From Arminella tubonensis (GTDB lineage: Bacteria > Pseudomonadota > Alphaproteobacteria > Rhizobiales > Rhizobiaceae), in NCBI RefSeq assembly GCF_003240585.1, contig NZ_PCDP01000013.1, positions 32,205-96,204 of the forward strand: 64,000 nucleotides of DNA, in the 5' to 3' direction. The notes under the pieces were generated by a model. It worked only from the letters and a program-made list of their open reading frames with translations, was not told the DNA's origin and ran no database searches. Shown here piece after piece: positions 16,886-25,908 of the stretch. The translations under genes and the position numbers were made by a program. Every line of letters begins with the position of its first letter. Within the stretch, counting starts at the first letter, position 1.

Positions 16886-17806
16886 CTATTCGAAGTCTTT
16901 GATGTTTTGGAGCGTCACAAGGCCGGCGCCGGTGTCGACGTTGGCTTGCACGGCCTCGCCGCGTATCGCCTTGGCAACGGTATCGATACCGAGTTCACCC
17001 ATCTTGGCCGGGAACTGTGCGACGCTTGCAGTCTCCGCACCCGACTTGATCGCCTCGATTTCCCCGCAGCAGGCGTCGAAGCCGACAAGAATAATTTTGG
17101 ACTTGGCCATACCAGCGTTGGCGATCGACTTGACCGCACCCGGCACCGGCGGACCGCACGCCGAATAGATCGCGACGACGTCCGGGTGAGCGGTCAATAT
17201 ATCCTCCGTGACGGATGTGCCGAGTTCGAGCGTACAGTTGGTCGTGCCTTTGTCGACGACCTCCACTTTCAGGTCGCCAAGGCCCTGCATCATCCCGGTC
17301 ACACGCTCGTCTAACGCCGGAACGCCTGGAACGCCCTGAAGAACAGCGATCTTGTCGCCGGCTTTGAGCACGGTCTTCAAATATTCGCCGGCGATCTTGC
17401 CTCCGCTAAGATTGTTCGTCGACACCAGGGCCGTCTGGCCTTTCCAACCCGGTATGCTGTTGTCGACGAGCACGACCTTGATCCCCGCTGCAACCGCCTT
17501 ATCCAGAGCGGGTGCGACCGTCGGATCCACCGGCGTAATCGCGAGCCCTTTGACCCCCTGGGAGATCATGGACTCGATCAGCGCTATCTGCCCCTCGATG
17601 TCCGTCGCGGCTTGTCCCTGCCCTGTAATAAGATCGATCTCTGGATGAGCGGCCGCATATTTCTTCGCGGCATCCTCCATGGTCGAGTAAAACGGCACCG
17701 GAAACTTCGTGATCAGGCCTATTTTCACTTTGTCCGCAGCAGCAGACGTGGTCGCGAATGCAATGGCGATGGCAAATCCCGCCAGTAGTCGTCCTCTGAA
17801 TCCCAT
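16886..17806 (-). CDS. sugar ABC transporter substrate-binding protein
   Basis: A 306-residue periplasmic binding protein of the ribose/xylose type (Peripla_BP_4). It has a signal peptide (1-23, cut near TSAAA), then KVKIGLITKFPVPFYSTMED, with LAITPVDP and LVGFDACC as the typical cleft segments. GGGAGGA precedes the ATG. It lies downstream of permease and ATPase genes and upstream of the dehydrogenase. The ligand is probably a monosaccharide or polyol. Homology to FrcB-like proteins is likely, but the ligand cannot be read off. Confidence 0.92.
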   Translation of the reverse strand: MGFRGRLLAGFAIAIAFATTSAAADKVKIGLITKFPVPFYSTMEDAAKKYAAAHPEIDLITGQGQAATDIEGQIALIESMISQGVKGLAITPVDPTVAPALDKAVAAGIKVVLVDNSIPGWKGQTALVSTNNLSGGKIAGEYLKTVLKAGDKIAVLQGVPGVPALDERVTGMMQGLGDLKVEVVDKGTTNCTLELGTSVTEDILTAHPDVVAIYSACGPPVPGAVKSIANAGMAKSKIILVGFDACCGEIEAIKSGAETASVAQFPAKMGELGIDTVAKAIRGEAVQANVDTGAGLVTLQNIKDFE

Positions 17807-17890
17807 TTTTTCCTCCCTTGAGTTTGGAGTATCTTCCTGTGGAAGCCTCCAGGCTTTTGCGAACCGGGATAACGGGCCGCAAAACTCCGA

Positions 17891-18679
17891 TCACGCCCCG
17901 ACGATCAGCGAGACGAGCTCCTGTTTGTTGTCCTTGGTGGGCGCGAGTTCGCCGACCTTACGGCCTTGCCGCAGCACGACGGCGCGGCTTGCCAATTCGA
18001 CGACGTGTTCCATATTGTGGGTGACAAGAATGACTGCATTGCCCTGATCACGTAGCGTTGCTACCAGATTGAGAACTTGACGTGACTCGCGAAGACCGAG
18101 TGCGGCGGTGGGTTCATCGAGGATCACGACCTTGCGGGCGAAAACAGTCGAACGTGCCACCGCAATCGCTTGTCTCTGACCACCCGACATCATTGCAACG
18201 ACCGCATCGAGCCTATGAAGGACGACCCCGAGATGTCCCAACAGCGCCTTGGTCTCGTTGTCCATTTGCCGCTGTTTCAAGAAACGAAGCCCGAGCGGAA
18301 GCCATCTTGGTCCGGCAATCTCGCGACCGGCAAAGAAATTCTCAGACGGTGTAAGATTGTCGAAAAGCGCCAGATCCTGGTACACGGTTTCAATACCAGC
18401 GAAGCGCGCTTCCGCCGGTGACCTCAACACCGTCCGGACGCCATCGATATCTATCGCTCCCTCGTCAAGGTGATGCACGCCGGCGATGCACTTAATCAGA
18501 GTCGATTTTCCAGCTCCATTGTCTCCAAGAAGTGCCAATATCTCGCCGCGGCGCGCCGCGATGCTGACGTCGCGCAGCGCAACGATTGACCCGAAACGCT
18601 TCGTCGCATTCCGAACGGTCAGCACCGGATTTTCTTGACCGGTCGCGTCGATATCGTTGTGCGAGGCCGTCTGGGTCAT
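17891..18679 (-). CDS. sugar ABC transporter ATP-binding protein (single domain)
   Basis: A 262-residue ATPase with Walker A GDNGAGKST, signature MSGGQRQAIAVAR and Walker B VVILDEP, all intact. Ribose-type importers usually use a double-length ATPase of about 500 residues; a single domain of this size resembles the FrcA type of rhizobial fructose systems. The start overlaps the permease stop by 4 bases. It acts at the inner membrane as a homodimer with the permease. Confidence 0.93.
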   Translation of the reverse strand: MTQTASHNDIDATGQENPVLTVRNATKRFGSIVALRDVSIAARRGEILALLGDNGAGKSTLIKCIAGVHHLDEGAIDIDGVRTVLRSPAEARFAGIETVYQDLALFDNLTPSENFFAGREIAGPRWLPLGLRFLKQRQMDNETKALLGHLGVVLHRLDAVVAMMSGGQRQAIAVARSTVFARKVVILDEPTAALGLRESRQVLNLVATLRDQGNAVILVTHNMEHVVELASRAVVLRQGRKVGELAPTKDNKQELVSLIVGA

Positions 18680-19737
18680 TGGGCTCTTCCCGCCTGAAAC
18701 ACCCGGACCCTGCCCTCAAGATAGTTGCGAAGGACATCGGCCTCGACCGCGACAACGATAACAACCCCGATAACGATGAGCTGGAAGAAGATGTTGACGT
18801 TCAAAAGGTTCAACGCGTTGCGGATCACACCAATCATGATTGCGCCGATCAATGCGTTTCCAAGGTGGCCGCGGCCGCCGAGGAAGCTTGCGCCGCCAAT
18901 GATCACCGCAGCGATCGTGTCGAGTTCGAGCAGGTTGCCGAATAGCGGCGAACCAGCATCTGTACGGCCTGCGAGTATGACGGCACCGACGCCGGCGCAT
19001 GTGCCCGCGATGATGTAGGTTGAAACCAGAACCCAGGAAACCGGAATGCCCATCCGTACAGCTGCAATCGGCCCGCCGCCCACCGCATATATCCAGCGGC
19101 CCCAGACCATTGTCCGGGTGACAATAAATAAAATGGCGGCGACCCCAAGAACCACCAACACGGATCCCGGCAGTCCGGCAAAGGCATCCTGGCCAAGGGC
19201 ACTTATCGCGGCTGGCATTCCAGGTATCGCCCTTCCGTCGGCGAGCTCAAGGGCAAGCCCCTTGGCGATGCTCAATGTGGCCAGCGTGATGATAAAGGGA
19301 TGGGGAAGCCTGCCGAACACGTAGAAGCCACCATTGATCGCGCCGACCAGGGCTCCTGAGGCAACCATGACCGCGACGACCGCAAAGGAACCGCCTCCGG
19401 CATGGAAACAGAGCGCTCCAAGGACGGACGCCAGTGCCAGGTTGGACCCCACCGACAGATCGATGCCGCGGGTCAGAATGACGAGGTGCTGTCCCATCGC
19501 GACCACGGAAATTACGGCGGTCTGTGCGAGGATGTTGCTGACATTGCGCGCTGTGGCAAAATAGGGAGAAGAGAAACTGAGTGCCACGATCAGTAAGACC
19601 AGGATCAGCGCCGGACCAACGCTGAGCAGCTTCAGCGCCGTAGCCAGCGCCGCAAAACGTGGCTCGGCTACTGAAAGCGGCAGCGCCTGATCTCCGCTCG
19701 CGGCGGTGCCGCTCGAGTTCTTGATTGGATTGCGCAA
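18676..19737 (-). CDS. sugar ABC transporter permease
   Basis: A 353-residue polytopic membrane protein of the BPD_transp_2 family (RbsC/FrcC type), with eight or more hydrophobic segments and the conserved TRGIDLSVGS loop. The start is TTG 19737 with a GGGGGA Shine-Dalgarno. It is the first gene of the operon permease-ATPase-binding protein-dehydrogenase, transcribed away from the GntR gene and from the twin palindromes at 19807-19861. Confidence 0.92.
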   Translation of the reverse strand: MRNPIKNSSGTAASGDQALPLSVAEPRFAALATALKLLSVGPALILVLLIVALSFSSPYFATARNVSNILAQTAVISVVAMGQHLVILTRGIDLSVGSNLALASVLGALCFHAGGGSFAVVAVMVASGALVGAINGGFYVFGRLPHPFIITLATLSIAKGLALELADGRAIPGMPAAISALGQDAFAGLPGSVLVVLGVAAILFIVTRTMVWGRWIYAVGGGPIAAVRMGIPVSWVLVSTYIIAGTCAGVGAVILAGRTDAGSPLFGNLLELDTIAAVIIGGASFLGGRGHLGNALIGAIMIGVIRNALNLLNVNIFFQLIVIGVVIVVAVEADVLRNYLEGRVRVFQAGRAQ

Positions 19738-19806
19738 GTCTTCCCCCGCCCGACGCTGCTTGCGTCGGTGCCAAAAACTGCTCTTCTTTGTGCTCGGATG
19801 TTGTTC

Positions 19807-19861
19807 TTATCGATAAAAAGCAGTATCAACCGCATTTCGTCAAGTTGTTTTTTATCGATAA
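19807..19861. promoter_or_regulatory. twin TTATCGATAA palindromes, likely GntR operators
   Basis: The perfect palindrome TTATCGATAA occurs at 19807-19816 and again at 19852-19861, 45 bases apart, in the divergent promoter region between the ABC operon and the GntR gene. Two equal sites at roughly four helical turns suggest cooperative or looping repression by the adjacent regulator. Function is inferred. Confidence 0.6.
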
Positions 19862-19900
19862 TAATTCAGATCAAAGGACAAGCCTGATGGGGAGGACGTC

Positions 19901-20794
19901 TTGAAAACCGATACTGTTTACAAGCAAGCGCTGAATCAAACACTGGCATTGCTTGCACAAGGCGCATATCAGGAACGCCTTCCCTCGGAAAACGAGCTCA
20001 GACGCAGGCTGGGCGTCAGCAGGACCACGATACGCAAGGTCTTGCAGGAATTGACGCACCGCTCGATTATCACGGGCGCGGGAAGGGTCCGAATAAACGG
20101 CAGGGGTGTCGACGACAGCGACTATTTTCCGGACGTTGAAACGACATCAAAGATGCAGCAGGTCGAACGCCAGTTCATGGAGTGGATGCTGCTGGGTGAT
20201 ACCGCTCCGGGTACGCTCATCAATGAACTAGAGCTAGCTCGGCAATTTGGGGTTGCAACCAACGGGATACGCGAGTTCCTGATTCACTTCAGTCGATTTG
20301 GATTGATCGAAAAGCGACCAAACTCAGGCTGGCTATTCAAGGGTTTCACGAGAGAATTTGCCTTGGAGCTTTTCGAGATTCGAGTGATGTTCGAGTTGCG
20401 GTCGGCCCGACTATTTGCCCAGTTGCCCGAAAGCTCTCCCCTGTTTAAAAAGCTGAGGGCACTCAGCAAGTTACACCGCGACCTGCTCGAAGGTATCGAG
20501 ACCCGGTACCACGACTTTTCCGGTCTCGACAACCAGTTTCACCGCCTCGTTAACGAGGTCTCGCCGAACCGCTTCATCGATGATTTTTACGACGTTATCA
20601 GCTTCATATTCCACTACCACTATCAGTGGAACAAAAAAGACGAGCTGCAGCGGAACCGAGCAGCCGTACTCGAGCACCTCGTTTATATTGACGCACTTCT
20701 CAGTCGCAACTCCGATCGAATCGAGGAGGCCTGTCGGGATCACCTTAAATCGGCCAAGCAGACGTTGATCCAATCAATCATGGGTGCGGAGTGA
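19901..20794 (+). CDS. GntR-family regulator with FCD-type effector domain
   Basis: A 297-residue protein with an N-terminal winged helix (LPSENELRRRLGVSRTTIRKVLQEL, about residues 28-52). A second helical part ends in an all-alpha FCD-like domain (ELFEIRVMFELRSARLFAQL... and HRLVNEV...HLKSAKQTL), which usually binds a sugar acid or related ligand. The middle segment includes a second HTH-like stretch (LINELELARQFGVATNGIREFLI), so the protein may carry two DNA-binding motifs. The start is TTG 19901 with a GGGGAGGA Shine-Dalgarno. It is divergent from the sugar ABC operon and presumably its regulator. Confidence 0.88.
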   Translation: MKTDTVYKQALNQTLALLAQGAYQERLPSENELRRRLGVSRTTIRKVLQELTHRSIITGAGRVRINGRGVDDSDYFPDVETTSKMQQVERQFMEWMLLGDTAPGTLINELELARQFGVATNGIREFLIHFSRFGLIEKRPNSGWLFKGFTREFALELFEIRVMFELRSARLFAQLPESSPLFKKLRALSKLHRDLLEGIETRYHDFSGLDNQFHRLVNEVSPNRFIDDFYDVISFIFHYHYQWNKKDELQRNRAAVLEHLVYIDALLSRNSDRIEEACRDHLKSAKQTLIQSIMGAE

Positions 20795-20908
20795 ACGGAG
20801 CAACGGCGCCCGCCCCCCACATCGATCACACAGTTTCGGGGAGACCTGTGAAGGATCGGCGATGCGCGGTTTCGCATGCGGGTTCAGCCGCGACCCTTCA
20901 TCCCCCGC

Positions 20909-21544
20909 CTATGCCTCCTTGGCGTCCGTCTCGCCGACGTGATTGCGAAGTCCTGCCACTGCAAAGGACACGAGCGCATGAAGGGATATCTCGCAGGCGC
21001 TGGAAGCCGCCGCCCGAATGATCCGGGGATCCCACAACGAGATCACCGCGGCACAAAAGCAAGAAGCCGCAACGTCGACATTGCCCGCAGCAAATGCTCC
21101 GGTGGCCATGCCAGCGCGAACGAACTCGCCGACGTCGGCCTGAAGTCGCTGGAGGTGCTGGGCGAACGACGGCCAACTTTCCTGCGCAGCCAGAACAACA
21201 AGACTGAACATCTGGGGGTCGCGGTCACGTGCCTCCGACATCAACCGATGTTGACGGAGAGCGGCTTGCGTCAGGCTGAGTGCCGCATCGCGTCGTTCGC
21301 CAGTGGCGAACGCGGGGAAGCGCAGACTGGTCTCCAGGAAATTTCCGGCGATGGCATCCCATACCGCAGCCTTGGACGGAAAGATTTTATACACGCTCGC
21401 CGGGGACCTCCCAAGAAGCCGCGCGATGTCCGCGACGTTTGTCTTCGATGGCCCGTACAGCCGGCACGCAGCGGTGCCGGCTTCTACGATCCGGGAAACG
21501 TACTCAGCGCGTGGCCGATGTCTTGCAGTCGAGGTGATGTCCAT
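20909..21544 (-). CDS. TetR-family regulator at the end of the RND operon
   Basis: A TetR repressor of about 211 residues. The N-terminal HTH (IVEAGTAACRLYGPSKTNVA then DIARLLGRSPASVYKIFPSK) is intact, and the C-terminal ligand domain is of the AcrR type. The ATG at 21544 starts the conserved TetR N-terminus; the longer frame upstream is unrelated sequence. It lies 61 bases after the DUF900 hydrolase gene on the same strand, so it may be the last gene of the efflux operon or have its own promoter. Its ligand is unknown. Confidence 0.88.
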   Translation of the reverse strand: MDITSTARHRPRAEYVSRIVEAGTAACRLYGPSKTNVADIARLLGRSPASVYKIFPSKAAVWDAIAGNFLETSLRFPAFATGERRDAALSLTQAALRQHRLMSEARDRDPQMFSLVVLAAQESWPSFAQHLQRLQADVGEFVRAGMATGAFAAGNVDVAASCFCAAVISLWDPRIIRAAASSACEISLHALVSFAVAGLRNHVGETDAKEA

Positions 21545-21605
21545 CTTCCAATCCGAACACGTCCTTCCGGCCAAGGATTCACGCCGTCGCTTGAACGGCC
21601 AAGTT

Positions 21606-22853
21606 TCAGTACGAAATCCGCCCGTCCTTGATCGGCGCACCGTCGGAGGAGAGCTCCTCCTTCAGGATGTCTCGCGCCTCCGGGCTGATGACGGCAACTG
21701 GCGCCGCGACGGCAAAACGCGCGGCCGAGCCGGCGAAATTCGCCGCAATCACCCCAACCTGGTCCGCGACGCTTTCCTTGCCACCATCCATGCTCTGCCC
21801 GGCCAGCCGCCGCCCGAGCAGGCGCACCATATCGGGGCTGTCGGCGAAGGCGTTGTGACCGAGCGCGTCGTTGGTGGCGACGGCGCTGGTGTCGATGACG
21901 GAAACGCCGAGTTCGTCGAGAAGGGGCGCGTAGGGTCTGAGGTCCGATCCGCCGAGGCGGTTGACGCCGCCCGACAGCCAGCCGGAGACCTCCAGCGCCT
22001 TGTCGCGTGTCGACGTCAGGATCGTAAAGTGCGGCCGCTTCGGCCCCATCTCGGTGAACTGGCGACGGAACACGTCGATGTCGATGTCCGGCGATGCCAG
22101 AATGACGTTCTTGACCTTTGCCGGGATCGATTTTTCGCGCATGGCGACGCCGCGCAGGGCTTCGGCCGCGAGCCAACCGCCCATGGAGTGGGCCAGGATC
22201 GTGATATCGGAGACGTCGGGACTTTTCGCAGCCTGGAGGATCAGATCCTCCAGCGCACGGCGCGAATAGTTGGCGCTTTCCTTGTCATAGAGGTAGTCGA
22301 AGACACGTCCCCTCGAGGGCCAGGTGAAGAGGATAGGCGCGGCGTCTGTGCCCGAGTCATGGACGATCTGCGCGAAGCGGAAGACAGCGTCGGCATAGGT
22401 GTTGTTGAATCCATGGACGAAGATGATGACCTGATGCTTGGTGTTCCGGTTCTTTCGGTACCAGCTCAGGGCCTTGTCTTCGGTCTCCACCTTGGCGACC
22501 TGCGTGACTGCAAACTCCTTTTCCGGGTTGGGCGGCATGCGCGACGGCCACTGCACCTCGCCGATCTTGCGGTTCCGGTCGGGCGGAATGGACACGTCGA
22601 CGCTGTTAAGCGAGATCGCCGTTCCGCGGTCGCCGGAATAGAGCTTGCCGGGATCCTCCGACGGTTTGCGGGTCGTGGCGACCAACATGGTGACCCGGCT
22701 TGTGCCGGTCGGGGCGACGGCAAGGGGCCGAAGGACGTCCTGCGCCCGGTTGGCGCAGCCCGATGTGATAAGAGACAGGGCGACAAGGACGGGCACGATC
22801 TTGAGGCCAAACCCCTGGGCAACGTGCCCAGAAAGAAAGAGCGACCTTGCCAT
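21606..22853 (-). CDS. DUF900 alpha/beta-hydrolase lipoprotein
   Basis: A 415-residue lipoprotein with lipobox LITSGC (C33). The alpha/beta-hydrolase core has the oxyanion segment FVHGFNNTY, the nucleophile elbow AHSMGG, and an Asp/His pair further on. It begins 1 base after the RND pump stop, so it is cotranscribed with the efflux genes. A paralogue at 50349-51575 shares the same domain order and many identical segments (FVHGFNNTY, DAVFRFAQIVHDSG, ASPDIDIDVF or its ASPDIDVDVF variant). The substrate is unknown; a role in envelope lipid or ester turnover is inference. Confidence 0.88.
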   Translation of the reverse strand: MARSLFLSGHVAQGFGLKIVPVLVALSLITSGCANRAQDVLRPLAVAPTGTSRVTMLVATTRKPSEDPGKLYSGDRGTAISLNSVDVSIPPDRNRKIGEVQWPSRMPPNPEKEFAVTQVAKVETEDKALSWYRKNRNTKHQVIIFVHGFNNTYADAVFRFAQIVHDSGTDAAPILFTWPSRGRVFDYLYDKESANYSRRALEDLILQAAKSPDVSDITILAHSMGGWLAAEALRGVAMREKSIPAKVKNVILASPDIDIDVFRRQFTEMGPKRPHFTILTSTRDKALEVSGWLSGGVNRLGGSDLRPYAPLLDELGVSVIDTSAVATNDALGHNAFADSPDMVRLLGRRLAGQSMDGGKESVADQVGVIAANFAGSAARFAVAAPVAVISPEARDILKEELSSDGAPIKDGRISY

Positions 22854-22854
22854 C

Positions 22855-25800
22855 TCAGTGCTGCTCGACTTCGCGAGGAATCCGGAACCAGGCGACGTAG
22901 AGCGCCGGCAGGAAGAGAAGCGTCAGCGCCGTGCCGACGACGATCCCACCCATCATCGCATAGGCCATGGGACCCCAGAATATCTCGCGCGAGATCGGGA
23001 TCAGGGCCAGGGTTGCGGCCGCGGCGGTGAGCATGATCGGTCGCATGCGGTGCTCGGTCGCCTCCACCACCGCCTTCCATGGCGACATTCCCTCCGCACG
23101 CAGCTCCTCGATCTGGACGATCAGGATCACCGAGTTGCGGATGAGGATTCCGACCAGCGCGAGCACGCCCAGAAGTGCGACGAAGCCAAGCGGCGAGTTG
23201 CTGGCGAGAAGCGCCACGACAACGCCGATAAGGGCCAGCGGCGCTACCGAGAAGACCAGGAGAAGCCGGTGGAAGCTCTGAAGCTGGATCATCAGCAGCG
23301 TCGCCATGATGACGAACATGGCCGGCGCCACCTTGGCGATCGGACCCTGCGACTTGGCGCTTTCCTCGACCGCGCCGCCGACCTTGACCGAATAGCCGAC
23401 CGGCATCGTCTTCTCGAAAGCCGCGACCTTGTCGGAGAGCGCCTTTACGACGGTGGCTGGCTGCGTCGCATCGCCGATCCCGGCCTTGATCGTGATGGTC
23501 GGAACCCTGTCGCGCCGCCAGATGGTCGGCTGCTCGAGCTCGTAGTGGAAGGTCGCGACCGATGACAGCGGGACAGACTGGCCGCTGCTGCTCTGCAGTT
23601 GCAGGTCGAGCAGGGTGTCGATCGAGCCGCGCTCCTTTTCAGCGGCACGGCCGACGACGTCGACGAGATAGATGTCGTCCCGGACCTGCGTTACCGCATT
23701 CCCCTGTACGACCGTGTTGAGCGCCGTCGCGATGTCCTCAGACGACACCCCGAGCTGTCGGGCCTTGTCCTGCAGCACGTCAATCTTCACGACGCGGGCG
23801 GGCTCGTTCCAGTCGAAAGCAAGGTTCCGGAGCGAAGGATAGGTGCCGACGATCGAACCCAGCTTCTGCGCCAGGTCGCGCACCGTCTGCAGATTTTCGC
23901 CGGACACGCGGTACTGGACCGGCTTGCCAACCGGAGGTCCGATGTCCAGAAGCTTCACGTAGGCGTCCGTCCCCGGAAAGGTCTTCCGCAGGTAGGCTTC
24001 CATCTGCAGCTTCAGCTTGTCGCGAACGTCGAGATCCTTGGTGACGATGACCGTCTGGCCGAAGGAGGCGACTGCCGGCTGCACGTCGAAGGATAGTACG
24101 AAGCGCGGCGCGCCCCTGCCGACATATGTCGACCAATGTTCGACGCCTTGGTTGCCGGTCAGCATCTCACGCTCGAACTGGGCCATCTGGCGGCTCGTCT
24201 CAGTGATCGAACTGTTCTGCGGCAGGTTCCAGTCGACGATCAGTTCCGGGCGGTCGGAGCTCGGGAAGAACTGCTGCTGCACCATCGACAGGCCGACGAC
24301 CGATCCGGCAAAGAGCAGGACGGTCGCGACGATGGTCATCCAGCGCCAGCGCAGGCAGAACCGTAGCAGGCTCGAAAAGGCCTTGGCAAACCGTCCCTTG
24401 TGCTCGGCGTGCTTCTTGATGGTCTTCGGCAGAATGGTCACGCCGATCAGCGGCGTGAACACCACCGCGACCACCCACGAAACGACGAGCGAAACCGCAA
24501 TGACGACAAACAGCGTGAAGGTGAACTCGCCGGCGTTGCTCTTGTTGAACGCGACCGGGATGAAGCCTGCGACCGTGACGAGCGTGCCCGTCAGCATCGG
24601 CATTGCCGTGGATGTGAAGACGTAGGTAGCGGCTTTCCTGAGAGTGTCGCCCGCTTCCAGCCGTGCGACCATCATCTCGACGGCGATCATGGCGTCGTCG
24701 ACGAGAAGGCCAAGCGCGATGATCAGGGCTCCGAGCGAGATGCGTTGCAGCGAGATGCCCGTATAGAGCATGACCAGGAAAGTGATGGCGAGAACCAGCG
24801 GGATCGCGATCGCCACCACCAGGCCAGCCCTCATCCCGAGGCTGATGAAGCTGATCGCAAGAACGATCGCGACCGCCTCGAACAGGGCCTTTGTGAAGCC
24901 GCCGACCGCCTCGTCCACCACTTTCGGCTGGTCGGAGACCTGTTCGACGGAGACGCCGACCGGAAGGTTTTGAACGATTGCCGCCATTGTCTTGTCGAGC
25001 GTCTCGCCGAAGGCAAGCAGATTGCCGCCGGTCTTCATGCCGATGGCGAGCCCGATGGCTGGCTTGCCGTTGAAGCGGAACAGCGACGTTGGCGGGTCGA
25101 TGTAGCCGCGGGTGATCGTGGCGACGTCCGTTAGCGGAAAGAAGCGATCGTTGACCCTGAGATTGATCCCACGCAAGGTCTCTTCGGAGATGAACCGCCC
25201 GCCAACCCGCAAGGCGACCCTCTCGGGTCCGGTTTCGACAAAACCGGACTGCGTGACGGCGTTTTGCGCCTGCAGCGTGGCGATAATGGCGGAGCGGTCG
25301 ATGCCAAGGGCGGCGATCTTGCGGGTGGAGAATTCGAGGTAGATCACCTCGTCCTGCGCACCGACGATGTCGACCTTGCCGACGTCGGGGATCTTCAGGA
25401 TCTGCGTCCGGGCGTTCTCGGCGAAGTCGCGCAGCTCCCTCTGGCTAAGTCCGCTGTCGCCCGTGAAGGCAAAGATGTTGCCGTAGACGTCACCAAACTG
25501 GTCGTCGAAGAAGGGACCGACCACGCCTTGGGGGAATTCGTGGCTGATATCGTCGATCAGGTTGCGGACCCGCGACCAGGTCGGCTTCACCTCCCGAGCG
25601 CTCGTCTCCGGCAGCAGGTCGACGAAGACGGTCGTCTGACCGGCGATGGTGATGCTGCGCGTATGTTCGAGGTTGTCGAGTTCCTGCAGCTTCTTTTCGA
25701 TGCGGTCGGTGACCTGCTGCGTCACCTCCTGGGCAGAGGCGCCGGGCCATTGCGCCTGGATCACCATCGTCTTGATCGTGAAGGAGGGATCCTCCTCGCG

Positions 25801-25908
25801 GCCGAGGCCGAGATAGGCAAAGGCGCCCGCCACCGCGAACATGATCATGAAATACCAGACGAGAGAACGATGCTCGAGCGCCCAGTCCGAAAGGTTGAAT
25901 TTGTTCAC
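22855..25908 (-). CDS. RND-family efflux pump (AcrB/MexB-like inner-membrane transporter)
   Basis: A 1017-residue HAE1-like RND transporter with twelve membrane segments, two large periplasmic loops, and the proton-relay Asp pair in GLLVDDAMIAVE of TM4. The N-terminus (LGLGREEDPSF) is typical of rhizobial and pseudomonad RND pumps of the two-adaptor type. Its start overlaps the upstream adaptor's stop by 4 bases. No outer-membrane channel gene is in the operon, so a TolC-like protein elsewhere is needed. The substrate range is not predictable. Confidence 0.95.
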   Translation of the reverse strand: MNKFNLSDWALEHRSLVWYFMIMFAVAGAFAYLGLGREEDPSFTIKTMVIQAQWPGASAQEVTQQVTDRIEKKLQELDNLEHTRSITIAGQTTVFVDLLPETSAREVKPTWSRVRNLIDDISHEFPQGVVGPFFDDQFGDVYGNIFAFTGDSGLSQRELRDFAENARTQILKIPDVGKVDIVGAQDEVIYLEFSTRKIAALGIDRSAIIATLQAQNAVTQSGFVETGPERVALRVGGRFISEETLRGINLRVNDRFFPLTDVATITRGYIDPPTSLFRFNGKPAIGLAIGMKTGGNLLAFGETLDKTMAAIVQNLPVGVSVEQVSDQPKVVDEAVGGFTKALFEAVAIVLAISFISLGMRAGLVVAIAIPLVLAITFLVMLYTGISLQRISLGALIIALGLLVDDAMIAVEMMVARLEAGDTLRKAATYVFTSTAMPMLTGTLVTVAGFIPVAFNKSNAGEFTFTLFVVIAVSLVVSWVVAVVFTPLIGVTILPKTIKKHAEHKGRFAKAFSSLLRFCLRWRWMTIVATVLLFAGSVVGLSMVQQQFFPSSDRPELIVDWNLPQNSSITETSRQMAQFEREMLTGNQGVEHWSTYVGRGAPRFVLSFDVQPAVASFGQTVIVTKDLDVRDKLKLQMEAYLRKTFPGTDAYVKLLDIGPPVGKPVQYRVSGENLQTVRDLAQKLGSIVGTYPSLRNLAFDWNEPARVVKIDVLQDKARQLGVSSEDIATALNTVVQGNAVTQVRDDIYLVDVVGRAAEKERGSIDTLLDLQLQSSSGQSVPLSSVATFHYELEQPTIWRRDRVPTITIKAGIGDATQPATVVKALSDKVAAFEKTMPVGYSVKVGGAVEESAKSQGPIAKVAPAMFVIMATLLMIQLQSFHRLLLVFSVAPLALIGVVVALLASNSPLGFVALLGVLALVGILIRNSVILIVQIEELRAEGMSPWKAVVEATEHRMRPIMLTAAAATLALIPISREIFWGPMAYAMMGGIVVGTALTLLFLPALYVAWFRIPREVEQH

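Noticed and set aside
21303..23030. Long open frame (575 codons) on the plus strand opposite the DUF900 and RND genes
   Set aside because: Composition is arginine- and aspartate-rich with no family similarity. It is the antisense shadow of well-identified genes in high-GC DNA.
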